Shown here in pieces: positions 1 to 12,100 of a stretch of DNA of 60,116 nt. The stretch is from Nemertoderma westbladi (Eukaryota > Xenacoelomorpha > Nemertodermatida > Nemertodermatidae). The notes under the pieces were generated by a model, which was given only the letters and a program-made list of their open reading frames with translations, was not told the DNA's origin and searched no databases. Both the position numbers and the translations under genes were made by a program. The DNA lies in contig JAUCBJ010008849.1 in assembly GCA_032718475.1 (NCBI GenBank), positions 1-60,116 on the forward strand, written 5' to 3'. Numbering within the stretch: the stretch's first letter is position 1; each line of letters starts with the position of its first letter.

Positions 1-19
1 CACCTTAAGACCAAAGACC

Positions 20-1090
20 CTACAAAAGTAAGACCCCCCCCCCTTCCCCGCCCTGGTACAAAAGTTAATCCCCATGGTACAAAAGTAAGACCCACCCCAG
101 GTACAAACGTAAGACTCCCCCCCCCCCCCCCAAGGTAGAAAAGTAAACCCCCCTGGTACAAACGTAAGGCCCCCCTGGTACAAACGTAAGGCCCCCTGGT
201 ACAAAAGTAAATCCCCCTGGTACAAAAGTAAGACCCACCCCAGGTACAAAAGTAAGACCCCCCAGGTACAAACGTAAGACCCCCCCCCAAGGTACAAAAG
301 TAAACCCCCCTGGTACAAACGTAAGCCCCCCCAGGTACAAACGTAAGACCCACGTGGCCCAGGTACAAACGTAAGACCCCCAGGTACAAACGTAAGACGC
401 CCCCCCCCCCCCAAGGTACAAAAGTAAGACCCCCCCTTCGCCGCCCTGGAGTAAATCCCCCTGGTACAAAAGTAAGACCCCCTGGTACAAACGTAAGGCC
501 CCCAGGTACAAACGTAAGACCCACCTCAGGTACAAAAGTAAGACCCCCCCAGGTGCAAACGTAAGACCCCCCCCCCCCCCCCAAGGTACAAAAGTAAGAC
601 CCCCTGGTACAAACGTAAGACCCCCAGGTACAAACGTAAGACCCACCCCAGGTACAAAAGTACGGCCTCCCAGGTACAAAGGCATGACCGCTCCAGGTAC
701 AAAAGTAAGCCCCCCCCCCAAGTACAAAAGTAAGACCCCATTGGTACAAAGGTAAGACTCCCCTGGAACAAAAGTAAGACCTCCAGGTACAAAAGTAAGA
801 CCTCCCCCCCTTAGGTACAAAATTTGTGTAAGACCCCCAGGTACAAAAGTAAGTCCAAGTATGACCCCTCCAGGTACAAACAGTAAGACCCCACCAAGTA
901 CAAAAGTAAGACCCCCCTGGTACAAAAGTAAGACCACCTAGTACAAAAGTAAGACCACCTAGTACAAAAGTAAGACCCCCCCCCCCCCAGGGAAGAAAAG
1001 TAAGACCACACCCCCTCCCCCCCCAGGTACAAAAGTAAGACCACACCCCTCCCCCCCAGGTACAAAAGTAAGACCACAAGGTAGAACTTG
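20..1090. repeat. GC-rich minisatellite, ~20-bp unit
   Basis: Dozens of imperfect tandem units, with a core close to GGTACAAAAGTAAGACCCCC and alternating AAAAG/AAACG variants, separated by C-runs of variable length. Long open frames on both strands here are only translations of the repeat and show no protein-like composition. Unit length varies mainly through the C-run, which is typical of replication slippage. Confidence 0.95.
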
Positions 1091-1189
1091 AGTGATAGTT
1101 GCATGACACTGAATTACAACACTATATTCCGGGGGACCTGGTGCAATAAATATTAACGTGACTAAATTAAATTACAATTTTCTAATACA

Positions 1190-1990
1190 AGAATGATTCT
1201 ATTTAACCAATGTCAGACGTTTTAAATTAACATTAAAAATCGATGTTAAATTTCAACGTTTGTTTAATATTGGGTTTAGTGATTTATGTTCATGATTAAA
1301 TTTAACCAATGTCTGACGTTTCATAATAACGTTAAAAATCTATGTTAAAATTCAACGTTTGTTTAACGTTTGGGTTTAGTGATTTTTGTACATGATTAAA
1401 TTTAACCAATGTTAGACGTTTCAAAATAACGTTAAAAATTGATGTTAAAATTCAACGTCTGTTTAACGTTTGTGTTTAGTCATTTTTGTTCATGATTAAA
1501 TTTAACCAATGTCAGATGTTTCAAAATAACGTTAAAAATTGATGTTAAAATTCAACGTCTGTTTAACGTTTGTGTTTAGTCACTTTTGTTCATGATTTAA
1601 TTTAACCAATGTCAGACGTTTCAAAATAACGTTAAAAATTGATGTTAAAATTCAACGTCTGTTTAACGTTTGGGTTTAGTGATTTTTGTACATGATTAAA
1701 TTTAACCAATGTCAGACGTTTCAAAATAACGTTAAAAATTGATGTTAAAATTCAACGTCTGTTTAACGTTTGTGTTTAGTCATTTTTGTTCATGATTAAA
1801 TTTAACCAATGTCAGACGTTTCAAAATAACGTTAAAAATTGATGTTAAAATTCAACGTCTGTTTAACGTTTGTGTTTAGTCACTTTTGTTCATGATTTAA
1901 TTTAACCAATGTCAGACGTTTCAAAATAACGTTAAAAATTGATGTTAAAATTGAACGTCAGTTTAACATTTGGGTTTAGTTGATTTTAGA
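1190..1990. repeat. 100-bp tandem repeat with 300-bp higher-order period
   Basis: The block CATGATTAAATTTAACCAAT recurs at about 1,291, 1,391, 1,491, 1,591, 1,691, 1,791 and 1,891, exactly 100 bp apart. The bases just before it cycle through three variants (gatttttgta, catttttgtt, cacttttgtt) in the same order twice. The array has therefore been amplified as a trimer as well as a monomer. Both edges are degenerate. Confidence 0.95.
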
Positions 1991-4060
1991 CATGTAGTTT
2001 TTAAACGATTATAAGACGTTAGAAAACGTTTGTTCTAAGTTATTTTTATAACTTTATTTTTCTAACCTAAAACAGACTAAAGTCTAACGTTAGATTAGCG
2101 TAATTAACGTAAAATGTTTGCAGGGTGCTGCTAAACACAAAAACTGCTTCTCACCGCTGGATGGCGCTAACCTGGCAGTCCGCTAATATATTTTACTAAT
2201 TTTGTACAGCTCCTGCAAATCGCTTGTTCCTTTCTCTACCGATCGCTCGATAGAGAGCTAACTGTTCGAATATATGAGCCACGCGGGAATAACCAAAACA
2301 ATAAACCCGAATCGGCTCCCTAAGCTACTTAAAACGAGTGCGGGTGACCTAGCACTCAGAGTTCACTTATCGCAAAATACTGGAATTCACTGGTAGAACA
2401 CATTGAATGTGAGAATGTTTTAATATTAAGGGGGATAGATCTGTTACTTTCCTAGGTGCTGAAAACTTGGCCTTTGGCTGGTTTTAGACCAGCAAACTTA
2501 CTACTGCCGTACTGTATACTGGACACTGCTGTCAGCCCGTTGCCCCGCTATTTTCAAATAACCGCCTAGCGTGAATAGTCTACAGTATTCTAAAACAATT
2601 ACTTAAAATACTCTCCGCTATGCTGCGGACAAATTCTTATTTTATTTTATCGCTAAATTAATTACAGTCATAAATACAAATTTGCGTACTAATTACTAGA
2701 TATTCCAGAATACGTACTTCTAATTTATTACGTACTGGGGCTTATACTAGCAACAGTCTAAATACGGTATTATTTTGACCTAATTAGCAACTAATAAGCA
2801 TAAACTAAGAAATGGAAATCAATCAAAGGGAAAGGCGCCTATCTAAGCATTCACATTTAAGAATCAGGCACTCTTTAGCAACACAACACAAATAGCGTAG
2901 CACTAAGTTAGTAGTAAGGCAGATAGCGCTAACTACACCAGTGCACTAAATACCCATACATTAGTACATCAGTATACCAGTATTAGTCATCCAATCAGTC
3001 AGTCAGTCAGTCAGTGTAAGAACCACAGGTCACCCAAAGCCTCACATGGGACTCCTAACTAAACCCAAATTCTGCCCCCCTAAAACTAATGTCTAGTAGA
3101 GACGGAAATCTGGATCGTCAGCCCCCTAATACTGTAACAGCGGCTGGTCCCCGGTCCTCAACTGACTAGCCCCGACCGCAACGGTGGCCCCCCGCCAGCG
3201 TCGCCCCGCTTTGGATCCTCTGCACTCCCTTCGTCGCTAACCCCCCGATGCGCCCGCCGCACCTACCGGTACCTCAGCCCTCCATCTAATGAGTAGCTAC
3301 CGTAGCGGCGCATGCAATCACAAACAGTCTGACAGTCTAAGAAAATCCCGTGGGATTATTGCTTCGAAAGGAATTACATATAACCATTAACTAAAGGGTA
3401 GAAATCATAGTTCCAATTGTAATTAACAGTAATCATTGGGATTGATTGAGAAACACACCAAGAAATCGGTCGAATTTACAAATTAACGAATCATTGCAAG
3501 AAATAATTGCGAAAAGCAGAAAATACGCAAAATTACAGAATAATAAAGATTACGGTTGAATTAGTCAAGCATTAATTACGATTACTGTGCACATACCGGA
3601 AATACAGCCAATTTTTAGGTGATTCATGGAGGATGACGCAATCGTTCTCCCATTGGCTCCCCAATCCGCACCACCATTAGACCAACCTGGAAGCAGCTAG
3701 GCCAATAAGGAGGCCGGATTGTGAACCTATCGCTCCCGAAATCACAAATTATTACCATATATGGTAATTTTGGCGATGCTTAATTTAGCGGTACTAATAA
3801 TATGATACATAAAAATTAATTTAGCGCAATTATAGAGAAAATTAAGACCAATATACAGCTAGCCCTATTGAGGCTAATAACAGCAAGCTCATATCCAGGG
3901 TCCAACAGGAAACTGGCTACCCTGGAACTATCTACCCTGTACTTATATCCAATTACAAAATTACTTAGGTAGGGCTACATACTATACAAAATGGATAAAG
4001 TCGAATATATGGGCGTTTTATTTTCCTTATCTAAATATCGTTGCGCGTCATTGTGGCTTA
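1991..4060. other. Intergenic stretch with no recognisable gene
   Basis: No convincing coding frame was found on either strand. The stretch holds a short (AGTC)n run at about 2,993-3,016, a locally GC-rich patch near 3,090-3,320, and otherwise AT-rich sequence. It could be decayed transposon flank of the Gypsy fragment that follows, but no paired terminal repeat is visible. Confidence 0.5.
2993..3016. repeat. (AGTC)n microsatellite
   Basis: About six uninterrupted AGTC units. Confidence 0.85.
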
Positions 4061-4064
4061 TCTA

Positions 4065-4228
4065 AATAATTATACTGTATAACGGCTAATATAATGTACT
4101 GTATAACGCTAATATTTATACTGTATAACGCTAATATTTATACTGTATAACGCTAATATTTATACTGCATAATACGGCTAATAATTATACTGTATAACGC
4201 TAATATTTATACTGTATAATACGGCTAC
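4065..4228. repeat. ~22-bp AT-rich tandem repeat
   Basis: Repeated units close to CTAATATTTATACTGTATAACG, with some units carrying an extra ATACGG. The array directly abuts the truncated Gypsy fragment and may mark the breakpoint at which its integrase part was lost. Confidence 0.85.
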
Positions 4229-4692
4229 AGCGCCATATATCGTAACAGATGGCGTCGAACACCTTTCGTCGAAAAGTCGTGGGCATCTGTGGAGATGTCA
4301 AAGATGAGGGTTTCTCCTGACTGGGAGAAGGGGACCTCTACATGTTGCAACCCACTTGTGTGGCTCACTGTGGCGGTTGCCTCATTTTCAGTCTGTTGGG
4401 CGACAGCCATGGCGTGGCAGTCAATCCCTAGATGGTTGGAGAGGAAAACGTGGCCAACAAACGAGCAGGACAGGGTGTCCGCAACCTGGTTGTCCTTTCC
4501 TGCGATGTGGCGAATATCTGTAGTAAATTCTGAGATACTAGCCAAGTGTCGCTGCTAACGGGGGGACCACGGGTCTGAAGACTTCGTGAATGCAAAGGTT
4601 AAAGGTTTGTGATCCGTATAAGCTACAAAAGCCCGTCCCTTGTAGTCAGGTGGCTTAGGGGAAAAATCACGACAAAGTTGAGGAAAGCACCA
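4225..4692 (-). pseudogene. Ty3/Gypsy retrotransposon RNase H fragment, broken
   Basis: Read on the minus strand from 4,692, the frame gives an RNase H tail with the Gypsy signatures YTDHKPLTFAF and ISEFTTDIRHIAGKDNQVAD, followed by the linker that normally precedes integrase. Sequence upstream (reverse transcriptase) and downstream (integrase) is missing. One in-frame TAG lies at 4,555-4,557, exactly where the family has the first Q of a conserved SPRQQRHL stretch, so it looks like a single C-to-T-type nonsense change. What remains is a dead fragment of under 500 bp. The family assignment rests on the RNase H motifs, which are characteristic of Metaviridae-type elements. Confidence 0.88.
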
Positions 4693-4789
4693 TTTTTTCA
4701 CTATATGTAAAATTTTACGTAGAATCCATTTCGAATGGTATCCAAGGCTGTAGTTGAGTGGATGACATTGATATCGATGGGTTGAGTGA

Positions 4790-7550
4790 ACTTAACCCGG
4801 GAACGTCGAAGGGATCCAATCGACTATAGATTTAACAACGGACGACACATTTATAGATACCGATATTCTGGTGTTAACCGAAACGCTGGACCCGGATGTC
4901 GACATTCCGGGTTATAAATGTTATAATGTTCCCTGCGAGAAAGGTGACCTGGGTCGCCCATATGGTGGTTTAACGATCGCAATAAATGGGAGAATTTCAA
5001 TAGTACATAAAGAAATGATCACCTCTAGATCCGTCCTTGCAGTGCGTGTTGGAGACATAATTATCATGGCATGTTATTTCAATCCGAAGACGGATAACTC
5101 CGATATGCTACTAGAACTGGCATCGGCGCTAAATATGACGCGCTCCAAATGCAGCCTGCCCATTATATTAATGGGGGATTTCAACTCTCGCATTGATGGA
5201 CCTGAGGCAGTACGCGGAGATTCTCTGTGCTGTGGTCTGATGGGCGCCGGTCTGCAGTGCCTAAATGACCCTGACATACAGACTTATTATTCCTGGAATG
5301 GACACAGTACAATAGATCTCGTATTTGTTGAAAACGAGCTTTCCGATGATATCACTCTTAAGGTTAAACCAACCATTACAACGAAACACCAACGGGTCTG
5401 CCTAGATATCCCACGAGGAAACTCATTGAAACGGCAGCAAAGAACATCGGCTGTGAAATCACTAGACATTGAAAAGCTGGGAGAATTACTGAACCCAGAC
5501 GAATTCGAGTCAGCTCTCAGGGAGGGTGTTGACACCGCCTGTACATATATAACGTCGACCATCACGAACTCTGCAACTGCACGGAAACCGAGGAAATCGA
5601 AATCCTGGTTTGATAAACAGTGCCACATGGCACGGAAACAATTAATGTCGTGCCTTCATGCGATGCAGGTAAACCCATCGACCGAACTCCGGACGAAATA
5701 CAACGATCAAAGACGAGAATACAAACTCCTGTTAAATAATAAAAGGAAGCTATTCAAAACTCGCAAGGAACACGAGCTAATCGACACCTGCGAATCAGAT
5801 AAATCAGCGTTCTGGAATATTCTAAAGGGCGGAGCTCAAACAAAACCAACCGCTCACCAAGTTGCGGAGGAGTCTTGGGTAATGCACTTTACGAATCTGC
5901 TAACAGCGAAACGCGAACCAAACTTCCCTGATATCCCCGACAATCCCGATGGTATACTCGACGCACCTATAGATGCAAACGAAGTTACTGAAGCCGTAAA
6001 AAACCAGAAGCGAAACAAGGCGGCTGGTCCCGACGGGATCACTAACGAATCCCTCAAGTGGGGATTGGCGCACCTTCTCCCATACCTACTTGCCCTGTTC
6101 TCGCTGTGTTTCTCAACCGCCAGCTGCCCAGTTCAGTGGCTTATCTCGTACTTGATTCCTCTTTACAAGGGCAAGGGAGCGAAGTCCGACCCTAACTGTT
6201 ATCGGGGTATCGCACTCCTTTCCTGTTTACTTAAAACTTACACCGCAATCATTAGCTCGAGACTATACAAGTGGGCGGAAGCTAATTACATTCTACCCGA
6301 TCAACAATACGGTTTCCGGAAGGCCCGCTCCACAATAATGGCCGTTAAATCTTTGTATAGCCGTATCAACATGGCAATAGCGCCTTCTGGCGGCCATCTA
6401 TACTGTATATTTGTCGACTTTACAAAGGCGTTCGACTCGGTAAATAGAGAGACTCTCTGCAAGAAGTTATCAGCCTGTGGTGTCAGCAGCAAGTTCATAC
6501 GTGTTATTTGGGCGCTAATTGCGATTAACTTTGTATGTCTCTGTATTGGACCGTACGTTCTGGAACCAATCAGCCAAACTGTAGGGGTAGTCCAAGGAGA
6601 TAAACTCTCCCCCTTATTGTTCAGCCTTCTAGTCGCCGACTTACCAGCAGCAATTATGGCAGTTGCCTGCTGGGTAATCATGTACGCTGATGACCTCGTA
6701 ATTGCCGGTGACTCGATAGATACAGTCCAGGATGGTTTGGATAAATTATCTGACTATTGCTCCCGCAACGACCTACAAGTCAATATACTGAAAACAAAAG
6801 CAGTGAAATTCCGAAACGGCGGTCGACTCTGCCGCAATGACATATTGACGTATAACGGTACTCCAATAGAATTCCAACCCACCTTCGAATATCTAGGGGT
6901 CGTCCTATCAACGAAAAATGGCCCCGGTGGCCACCACGCCCATTTATATAGTAAAGGTATTGCCTGCTGTATGCGCCTCGCTACCAAAGTTAAATTAAAT
7001 GTTGTATCCATGACGACCGCAAAACGATTATGGCTTGCCATCATTTACCCTTCTATATCCTACGGATGCAGCGTTTTCACTTCGGAAAATAATATTGCAC
7101 AGCTGGACCACATCCATAGAATTCGGGCTTTCTATTGGAAACTCTGGTTCGGTATTAGCAAATTCGCCTCGTCAACCGCAATCTTGTCGGTCGTAGACGA
7201 CCCCGAAACGTCTGAAATAGACCCAGCTAATCTAACTGGCTATCGGCGCCGCACCGCTGGTCAGCTCATCGCAAACGGTTTTCACCACAAACTCTGTGCG
7301 ACCCCCAGCTGCTGGCGTCCAGCTGAACAGTGCCACTGTCGCTTATGCGGGGCCACAGCGGACAGTGCGGTACACTATAGAGCGTGCGCCGGCGTCCCTC
7401 CAGCTATATCAGCGTTACGTACGGCAATGTTCCTTGCAGACCTGCCCACCGACCCCTCCCCCTCTAATGATTAACATGAACTCTTTTTATTAAATAATTT
7501 TATTAATTTATTGCAGCGATATATTAATTGATTTTAAATCTTTACTCCAT
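4790..7550 (+). mobile_element. 5'-truncated LINE copy
   Basis: This is the element containing the ORF2 above, plus a short AT-rich 3' tail after 7,474. No poly(A) or simple-repeat tail can be delimited cleanly, because the downstream ~163-bp repeat begins almost at once. It sits directly beside the Gypsy fragment in opposite orientation. Confidence 0.8.
4796..7474 (+). CDS. APE-type LINE ORF2 (endonuclease + reverse transcriptase), 5'-truncated
   Basis: An open frame of about 890 codons after a TAA at 4,793. The N-terminal part is an apurinic-type endonuclease: an ILVLTET segment (catalytic Glu), GDFNSRI, STIDLVFV, and a degenerate terminal H in KHQRV where the family usually has SDH. The reverse transcriptase follows with NKAAGPDGI, YRGIALLS, QYGFRKARS, FVDFTKAFDSVNR, QGDKLSPLLF and the catalytic MYADDLV. 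The C-terminus carries a CxxC-x8-H-x3-C finger (CRLC...HYRAC). The first endonuclease residues and any ORF1 are absent, so the copy is truncated just inside ORF2. It then reads to the stop with no frameshift, which suggests a fairly recent insertion. There is no host ATG, and the upstream limit is set by the stop. The clade is not resolved by eye. Confidence 0.9.
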   Translation, partial: PGNVEGIQSTIDLTTDDTFIDTDILVLTETLDPDVDIPGYKCYNVPCEKGDLGRPYGGLTIAINGRISIVHKEMITSRSVLAVRVGDIIIMACYFNPKTDNSDMLLELASALNMTRSKCSLPIILMGDFNSRIDGPEAVRGDSLCCGLMGAGLQCLNDPDIQTYYSWNGHSTIDLVFVENELSDDITLKVKPTITTKHQRVCLDIPRGNSLKRQQRTSAVKSLDIEKLGELLNPDEFESALREGVDTACTYITSTITNSATARKPRKSKSWFDKQCHMARKQLMSCLHAMQVNPSTELRTKYNDQRREYKLLLNNKRKLFKTRKEHELIDTCESDKSAFWNILKGGAQTKPTAHQVAEESWVMHFTNLLTAKREPNFPDIPDNPDGILDAPIDANEVTEAVKNQKRNKAAGPDGITNESLKWGLAHLLPYLLALFSLCFSTASCPVQWLISYLIPLYKGKGAKSDPNCYRGIALLSCLLKTYTAIISSRLYKWAEANYILPDQQYGFRKARSTIMAVKSLYSRINMAIAPSGGHLYCIFVDFTKAFDSVNRETLCKKLSACGVSSKFIRVIWALIAINFVCLCIGPYVLEPISQTVGVVQGDKLSPLLFSLLVADLPAAIMAVACWVIMYADDLVIAGDSIDTVQDGLDKLSDYCSRNDLQVNILKTKAVKFRNGGRLCRNDILTYNGTPIEFQPTFEYLGVVLSTKNGPGGHHAHLYSKGIACCMRLATKVKLNVVSMTTAKRLWLAIIYPSISYGCSVFTSENNIAQLDHIHRIRAFYWKLWFGISKFASSTAILSVVDDPETSEIDPANLTGYRRRTAGQLIANGFHHKLCATPSCWRPAEQCHCRLCGATADSAVHYRACAGVPPAISALRTAMFLADLPTDPSPSND

Positions 7551-8235
7551 ATGTTGGAATTAATACAATTAAATGTCAATTTGCATATTTTCCAAAATTT
7601 GGTGCTGGCACAACAATTTTCACCCACCGGCGAAAAATACAAGTTTGAGAACTCTTATGAAATTTTTACTGATTCCATTGAATTCAGAACCATCACAAAC
7701 CCGTATAACGCAAGAAACAAGGTGACGCAATCAATTGATATATTTGATGGTTTTCAAAATTTGGTGCTAGCACCACATTTTGCACCCACATCTGAACAAT
7801 ACAAGTTTGAGATGTCTAGTTCGATATTTATATTTTCCATTGAATTCAGAACAGCCATAAACCTCTAAAACGCAAGAAATAAATTGTCACAAGCAATTTT
7901 ATCTATTGAATGGATTTTCAAAATTTCGTGCTAGCACCAAAATTTGCACACAGCACCGAAAAATACAAGTTTGATACGCTTGGTGCAACTCGTATATATT
8001 TCATCGAATCCAAAACCCCAAAAAACCCCAATTGCGTAAAAAACAAGTTTCAAACAATCAATTTACAAAATTGACTTATTTCAAAATTTGGTGCTGGCAC
8101 CAAAATTTGGCACCCATCGAAAAAAACAAGTTTGAAATCTCTAAGTCAATTTACATGAATTCCATCCAATTTCTAACACCAAAAAACCGGTGTATATCAA
8201 AAATAGAGATGTTACAATTCATATTTAATGAAATG
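7551..8235. repeat. Four diverged ~163-bp tandem units
   Basis: The anchor CAAAATTTGGTGCTGGCAC and variants occur at 7,593, 7,755, 7,919 and 8,082, giving spacings of 162, 164 and 163 bp. Each unit also shares AATACAAGTTTGA and a TTCCATTGAATTC block. Units are diverged, so the array is old. Open frames through it have no homology that I recognise. Confidence 0.88.
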
Positions 8236-9169
8236 TAATTTTCAAAAAACGTCTCAAAAAAAGTGCCAAAAGTAGGGTTAAAAAATGGTGCTATAACTCG
8301 AAAAGTACCCAATATTTTTGAAAACGGTTTTCACTACCATGAAGACAATAGATTTTTAGGAAAAGTCATACAATTTCAGATAACCAACTGCGTTTGTTTC
8401 AGAATTATAATAAAAAAACCACGGGAGGGTCATATTGACCCCCCCCCCCCCCCCCCCGGGTTTAATAGGGTTAATGTATCTAATATATATAAATCTGCTC
8501 AGTTTAATGTATGTGTGTATGTATGTCCATCGATACACGACGTCAGATTTCGCTCTCATTCCTTGCTTTGTGGCTCATTCGATGCGTATTAACACGATGC
8601 AGACAGCTGTCACTGTCTCCGAGTGTTATTTTACACGTTTGTTTGCGTGAATACGTATTTGTGTTCGTTCGGGCGACATTTATGGAATTAGTGGATTCGC
8701 CGTGGCCCATTCTCACAACGTTTTTATTTTATTCGAGTGTTCATTATAAATAAATATGTATGATTATTTATTGATTAAAAATCAAATAGTGTATAAATAT
8801 GTCATATTCGCCACGCAGGATAGAATTTGCCTATGATGTGAACAGGGAAGGATTTTTATCAGTATCATAGCAAGGTTAAGGTAAGGTAATTTATTGAACT
8901 CGTACTGTAGTTAGCTGGGCACAGATAAGTAGCAAGCAGGCTGTAGTGTTGATTGGGGTGGGTTGTCTGTTGGGAACTGTCCAAGACTAATTATGCTTTC
9001 TCAATCAATGGCTGCATGGAAGGAGAGGTTTATAAAATTTTAGCTTTATTATTGTTTTACTGTAGTAAAGTGATTATTTCTGTAGGCCTACTTTGCTGTT
9101 ATTATTATTTCATCTAATCAAATATACCGGTATATAAAAATCAATTGTCTTGTGTGTCTGTTTGTCATC
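8236..9169. other. Intergenic DNA with a poly-C tract
   Basis: No gene is visible. A run of 19 C lies at 8,439-8,457. The sequence just before the satellite, near 9,130-9,190 (AATCAATTGTCTTGTGTGTC...), may be the start of a rolling-circle-type element carrying the satellite, but I see no diagnostic 3' hairpin or CTRR end, so this is only a possibility. Confidence 0.4.
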
Positions 9170-12100
9170 GGCTATACAATCGAACCCATCTCGATGAAAT
9201 CTTTTTTTTTATAGCTCGTTAGAAAGGTCTCGCCCTAACTCGTTGCAACGTACTGTAATATTCAGAGCCGTCTGAAATTCCACCATCTGCCGCTAGAGGG
9301 TGAATTGTCTTAAGTGAAAATCTTCTCTAACTTTGTTATTTACAATCCGTTTAAGATGAAACTTTGCAGGTGTCTAATTTAGTAAAGTCTGCATTTTTAC
9401 TGAGACGCAGATAAATCCGCCGCTAGAGGGCGATATCTCTGAAAGTGACCACCTTCTGCAACTTTGTTATTTACAATCGGTTTAGACTGAAACTTGGTAT
9501 GAATCTACTACAGCATAGCCTGACTTTACGGAGTCGCGGAGTCGTCTACAGTTCCCCAGTCTACCGCTAGAGGGCGAAATGTTAGAAAGTTATCATCTTC
9601 TCCAATTTTGTTATTTACAATCCGTTTAGACTGAAACTTGGTAATGGTAGGCATATATTACAACATAGGCTATATCTTTACGCAGTCTTAGAGTCGTCTA
9701 CAGTTCACCCGTCTGCTGCTAGAGGGCAAATTGTCTGATATTGAAAACCTGATCTCATTTGGTTGTTTTTAATCCTTTTCAGCTGAAACTTGGTAGGTAT
9801 CTACTACAGCATAGGCTCAATCTTTACGGAGTCGCTGAGTCGTCTATAGTTCCCAGTCTTCAGCTAGAGGGCGAACTATCTGAAAGTGAACATCTACTCC
9901 AACTTTGCTATTTACTATCCATTTAGACTGAAACTTGGTAGGCATCTATTACTGCATAGGCTATATCTTTACGGAGTCTTAGAGTCGTCTAAATATCCCC
10001 CGTCTGCCGCTAGAGGGCGAATTGTCTGGTAGTGAAAATCTGATCTCATTTGGTTGTTTTTAATCCTTTTCAGCTGAAACTTGGTAGGTATCTACTACAG
10101 CATAGGCTCAATCTTTACGGAGTCGCTGAGTCATCTATAGTTCCCAGTCTTCAGCTAGAGGGCGAAATATCTGAAAGTGAACATCTACTCCAACTTTGCT
10201 ATTTACTATCCATTTAGACTGAAACTTGGTAGGCATATATTACAGCATAGGCTATATCTTTACGGAGTCTTAGAGTCGTCTACAGATCCCCCGTCTGCCG
10301 CTAGAGGGCAAATTGTCTGATATTGAAAACCTGATCTCATTTGGTTGTTTTTAATCCTTTTCAGCTGAAACTTGGTAGGTATCTACTACAGCATAGGCTC
10401 AATCTTTACGGAGTCGCTGAGTCGTCTATAGTTCCCAGTCTTCAGCTAGAGGGCGAAATATCTGAAAGTGAACATCTACACCAACTTTGCTATTTACTAT
10501 CCATTTAGACTGAAACTTGGTAGGCATCTATTACAGCATAGGCTATATCTTTACGGAGTCTTAGAGTCGTCTAAAGATCCCCCGTCTGCCGCTAGAGGGC
10601 GAATTGTCTGGTAGTGAAAATCTGATCTCATTTGGTTGTTTTTTATACTTTTCAGCTGAAACTTGGTAGGTATCTACTACAGCATAGGCTCAATCTTTAC
10701 GGAGTCGCTGAGTCGTCTATAGTTCCCAGTCTTCAGCTAGAGGGCGAAATATCTGAAAGTGAACATCTACTCCAACTTTGCTATTTACTATCCATTTAGA
10801 CTGAAACTTGGTAGGCATCTATTACAGCATAGGCTATATCTTTACGGAGTCTTAGAGTCGTCTACAGATCCCCCGTCTGCCACTAGAGGGCAAATTGTCT
10901 GATATTGAAAACCTGATCTCATTTGGTTGTTTTTAATCCTTTTCAGCTGAAACTTGGTAGGTATCTACTACAGCATAGGCTCAATCTTTACGGAGTCGCT
11001 GAGTCGTCTATAGTTCCCAGTCTTCAGCTAGAGGGCGAAATATCTGAAAGTGAACATCTACACCAACTTTGCTATTTACTATCCATTTAGACTGAAACTT
11101 GGTAGGCATCTATTACAGCATAGGCTATATCTTTACGGAGTCTTAGAGTCGTCTAAAGATCCCCCGTCTGCCGCTAGAGGGCGAATTGTCTGGTAGTGAA
11201 AATCTGATCTCATTTGGTTGTTTTTTATACTTTTCAGCTGAAACTTGGTAGGTATCTACTACAGCATAGGCTCAATCTTTACGGAGTCGCTGAGTCGTCT
11301 ATAGTTCCCAGTCTTCAGCTAGAGGGCGAAATATCTGAAAGTGAACATCTACTCCAACTTTGCTATTTACTATCCATTTAGACTGAAACTTGGTAGGCAT
11401 CTATTACAGCATAGGCTATATCTTTACGGAGTCTTAGAGTCGTCTACAGATCCCCCGTCTGCCACTAGAGGGCAAATTGTCTGATATTGAAAACCTGATC
11501 TCATTTGGTTGTTTTTAATCCTTTTCAGCTGAAACTTGGTAGGTATCTACTACAGCATAGGCTCAATCTTTACGGAGTCGCTGAGTCGTCTATAGTTCCC
11601 AGTCTTCAGCTAGAGGGCGAAATATCTGAAAGTGAACATCTACACCAACTTTGCTATTTACTATCCATTTAGACTGAAACTTGGTAGGCATCTATTACAG
11701 CATAGGCTATATCTTTACGGAGTCTTAGAGTCGTCTACAGATCCCCCGTCTGCCGCTAGAGGGCGAATTGTCTGGTAGTGAAAATCTGATCTCATTTGGT
11801 TGTTTTTAATCCCTTTCAGCTGAAACTTGGTAGGTATCTACTACAGCATAGGCTCAATCTTTACGGAGTCGCTGAGTCGTCTATAGTTCCCAGTCTTCAG
11901 CTAGAGGGCGAAATATCTGAAAGTGAACATCTACACCAACTTTGCTATTTACTATCCATTTAGACTGAAACTTGGTAGGCATCTATTACAGCATAGGCTA
12001 TATCTTTACGGAGTCTTAGAGTCGTCTACAGATCCCCCGTCTGCCGCTAGAGGGCAAATTGTCTGATATTGAAAACCTGATCTCATTTGGTTGTTTTTAA

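Noticed and set aside
65-1104. Long open frames through the minisatellite
   Set aside because: They consist of repeated LTFVPGG / LLLYLGG text, which is just the translated 20-bp repeat, and open frames occur in several phases.
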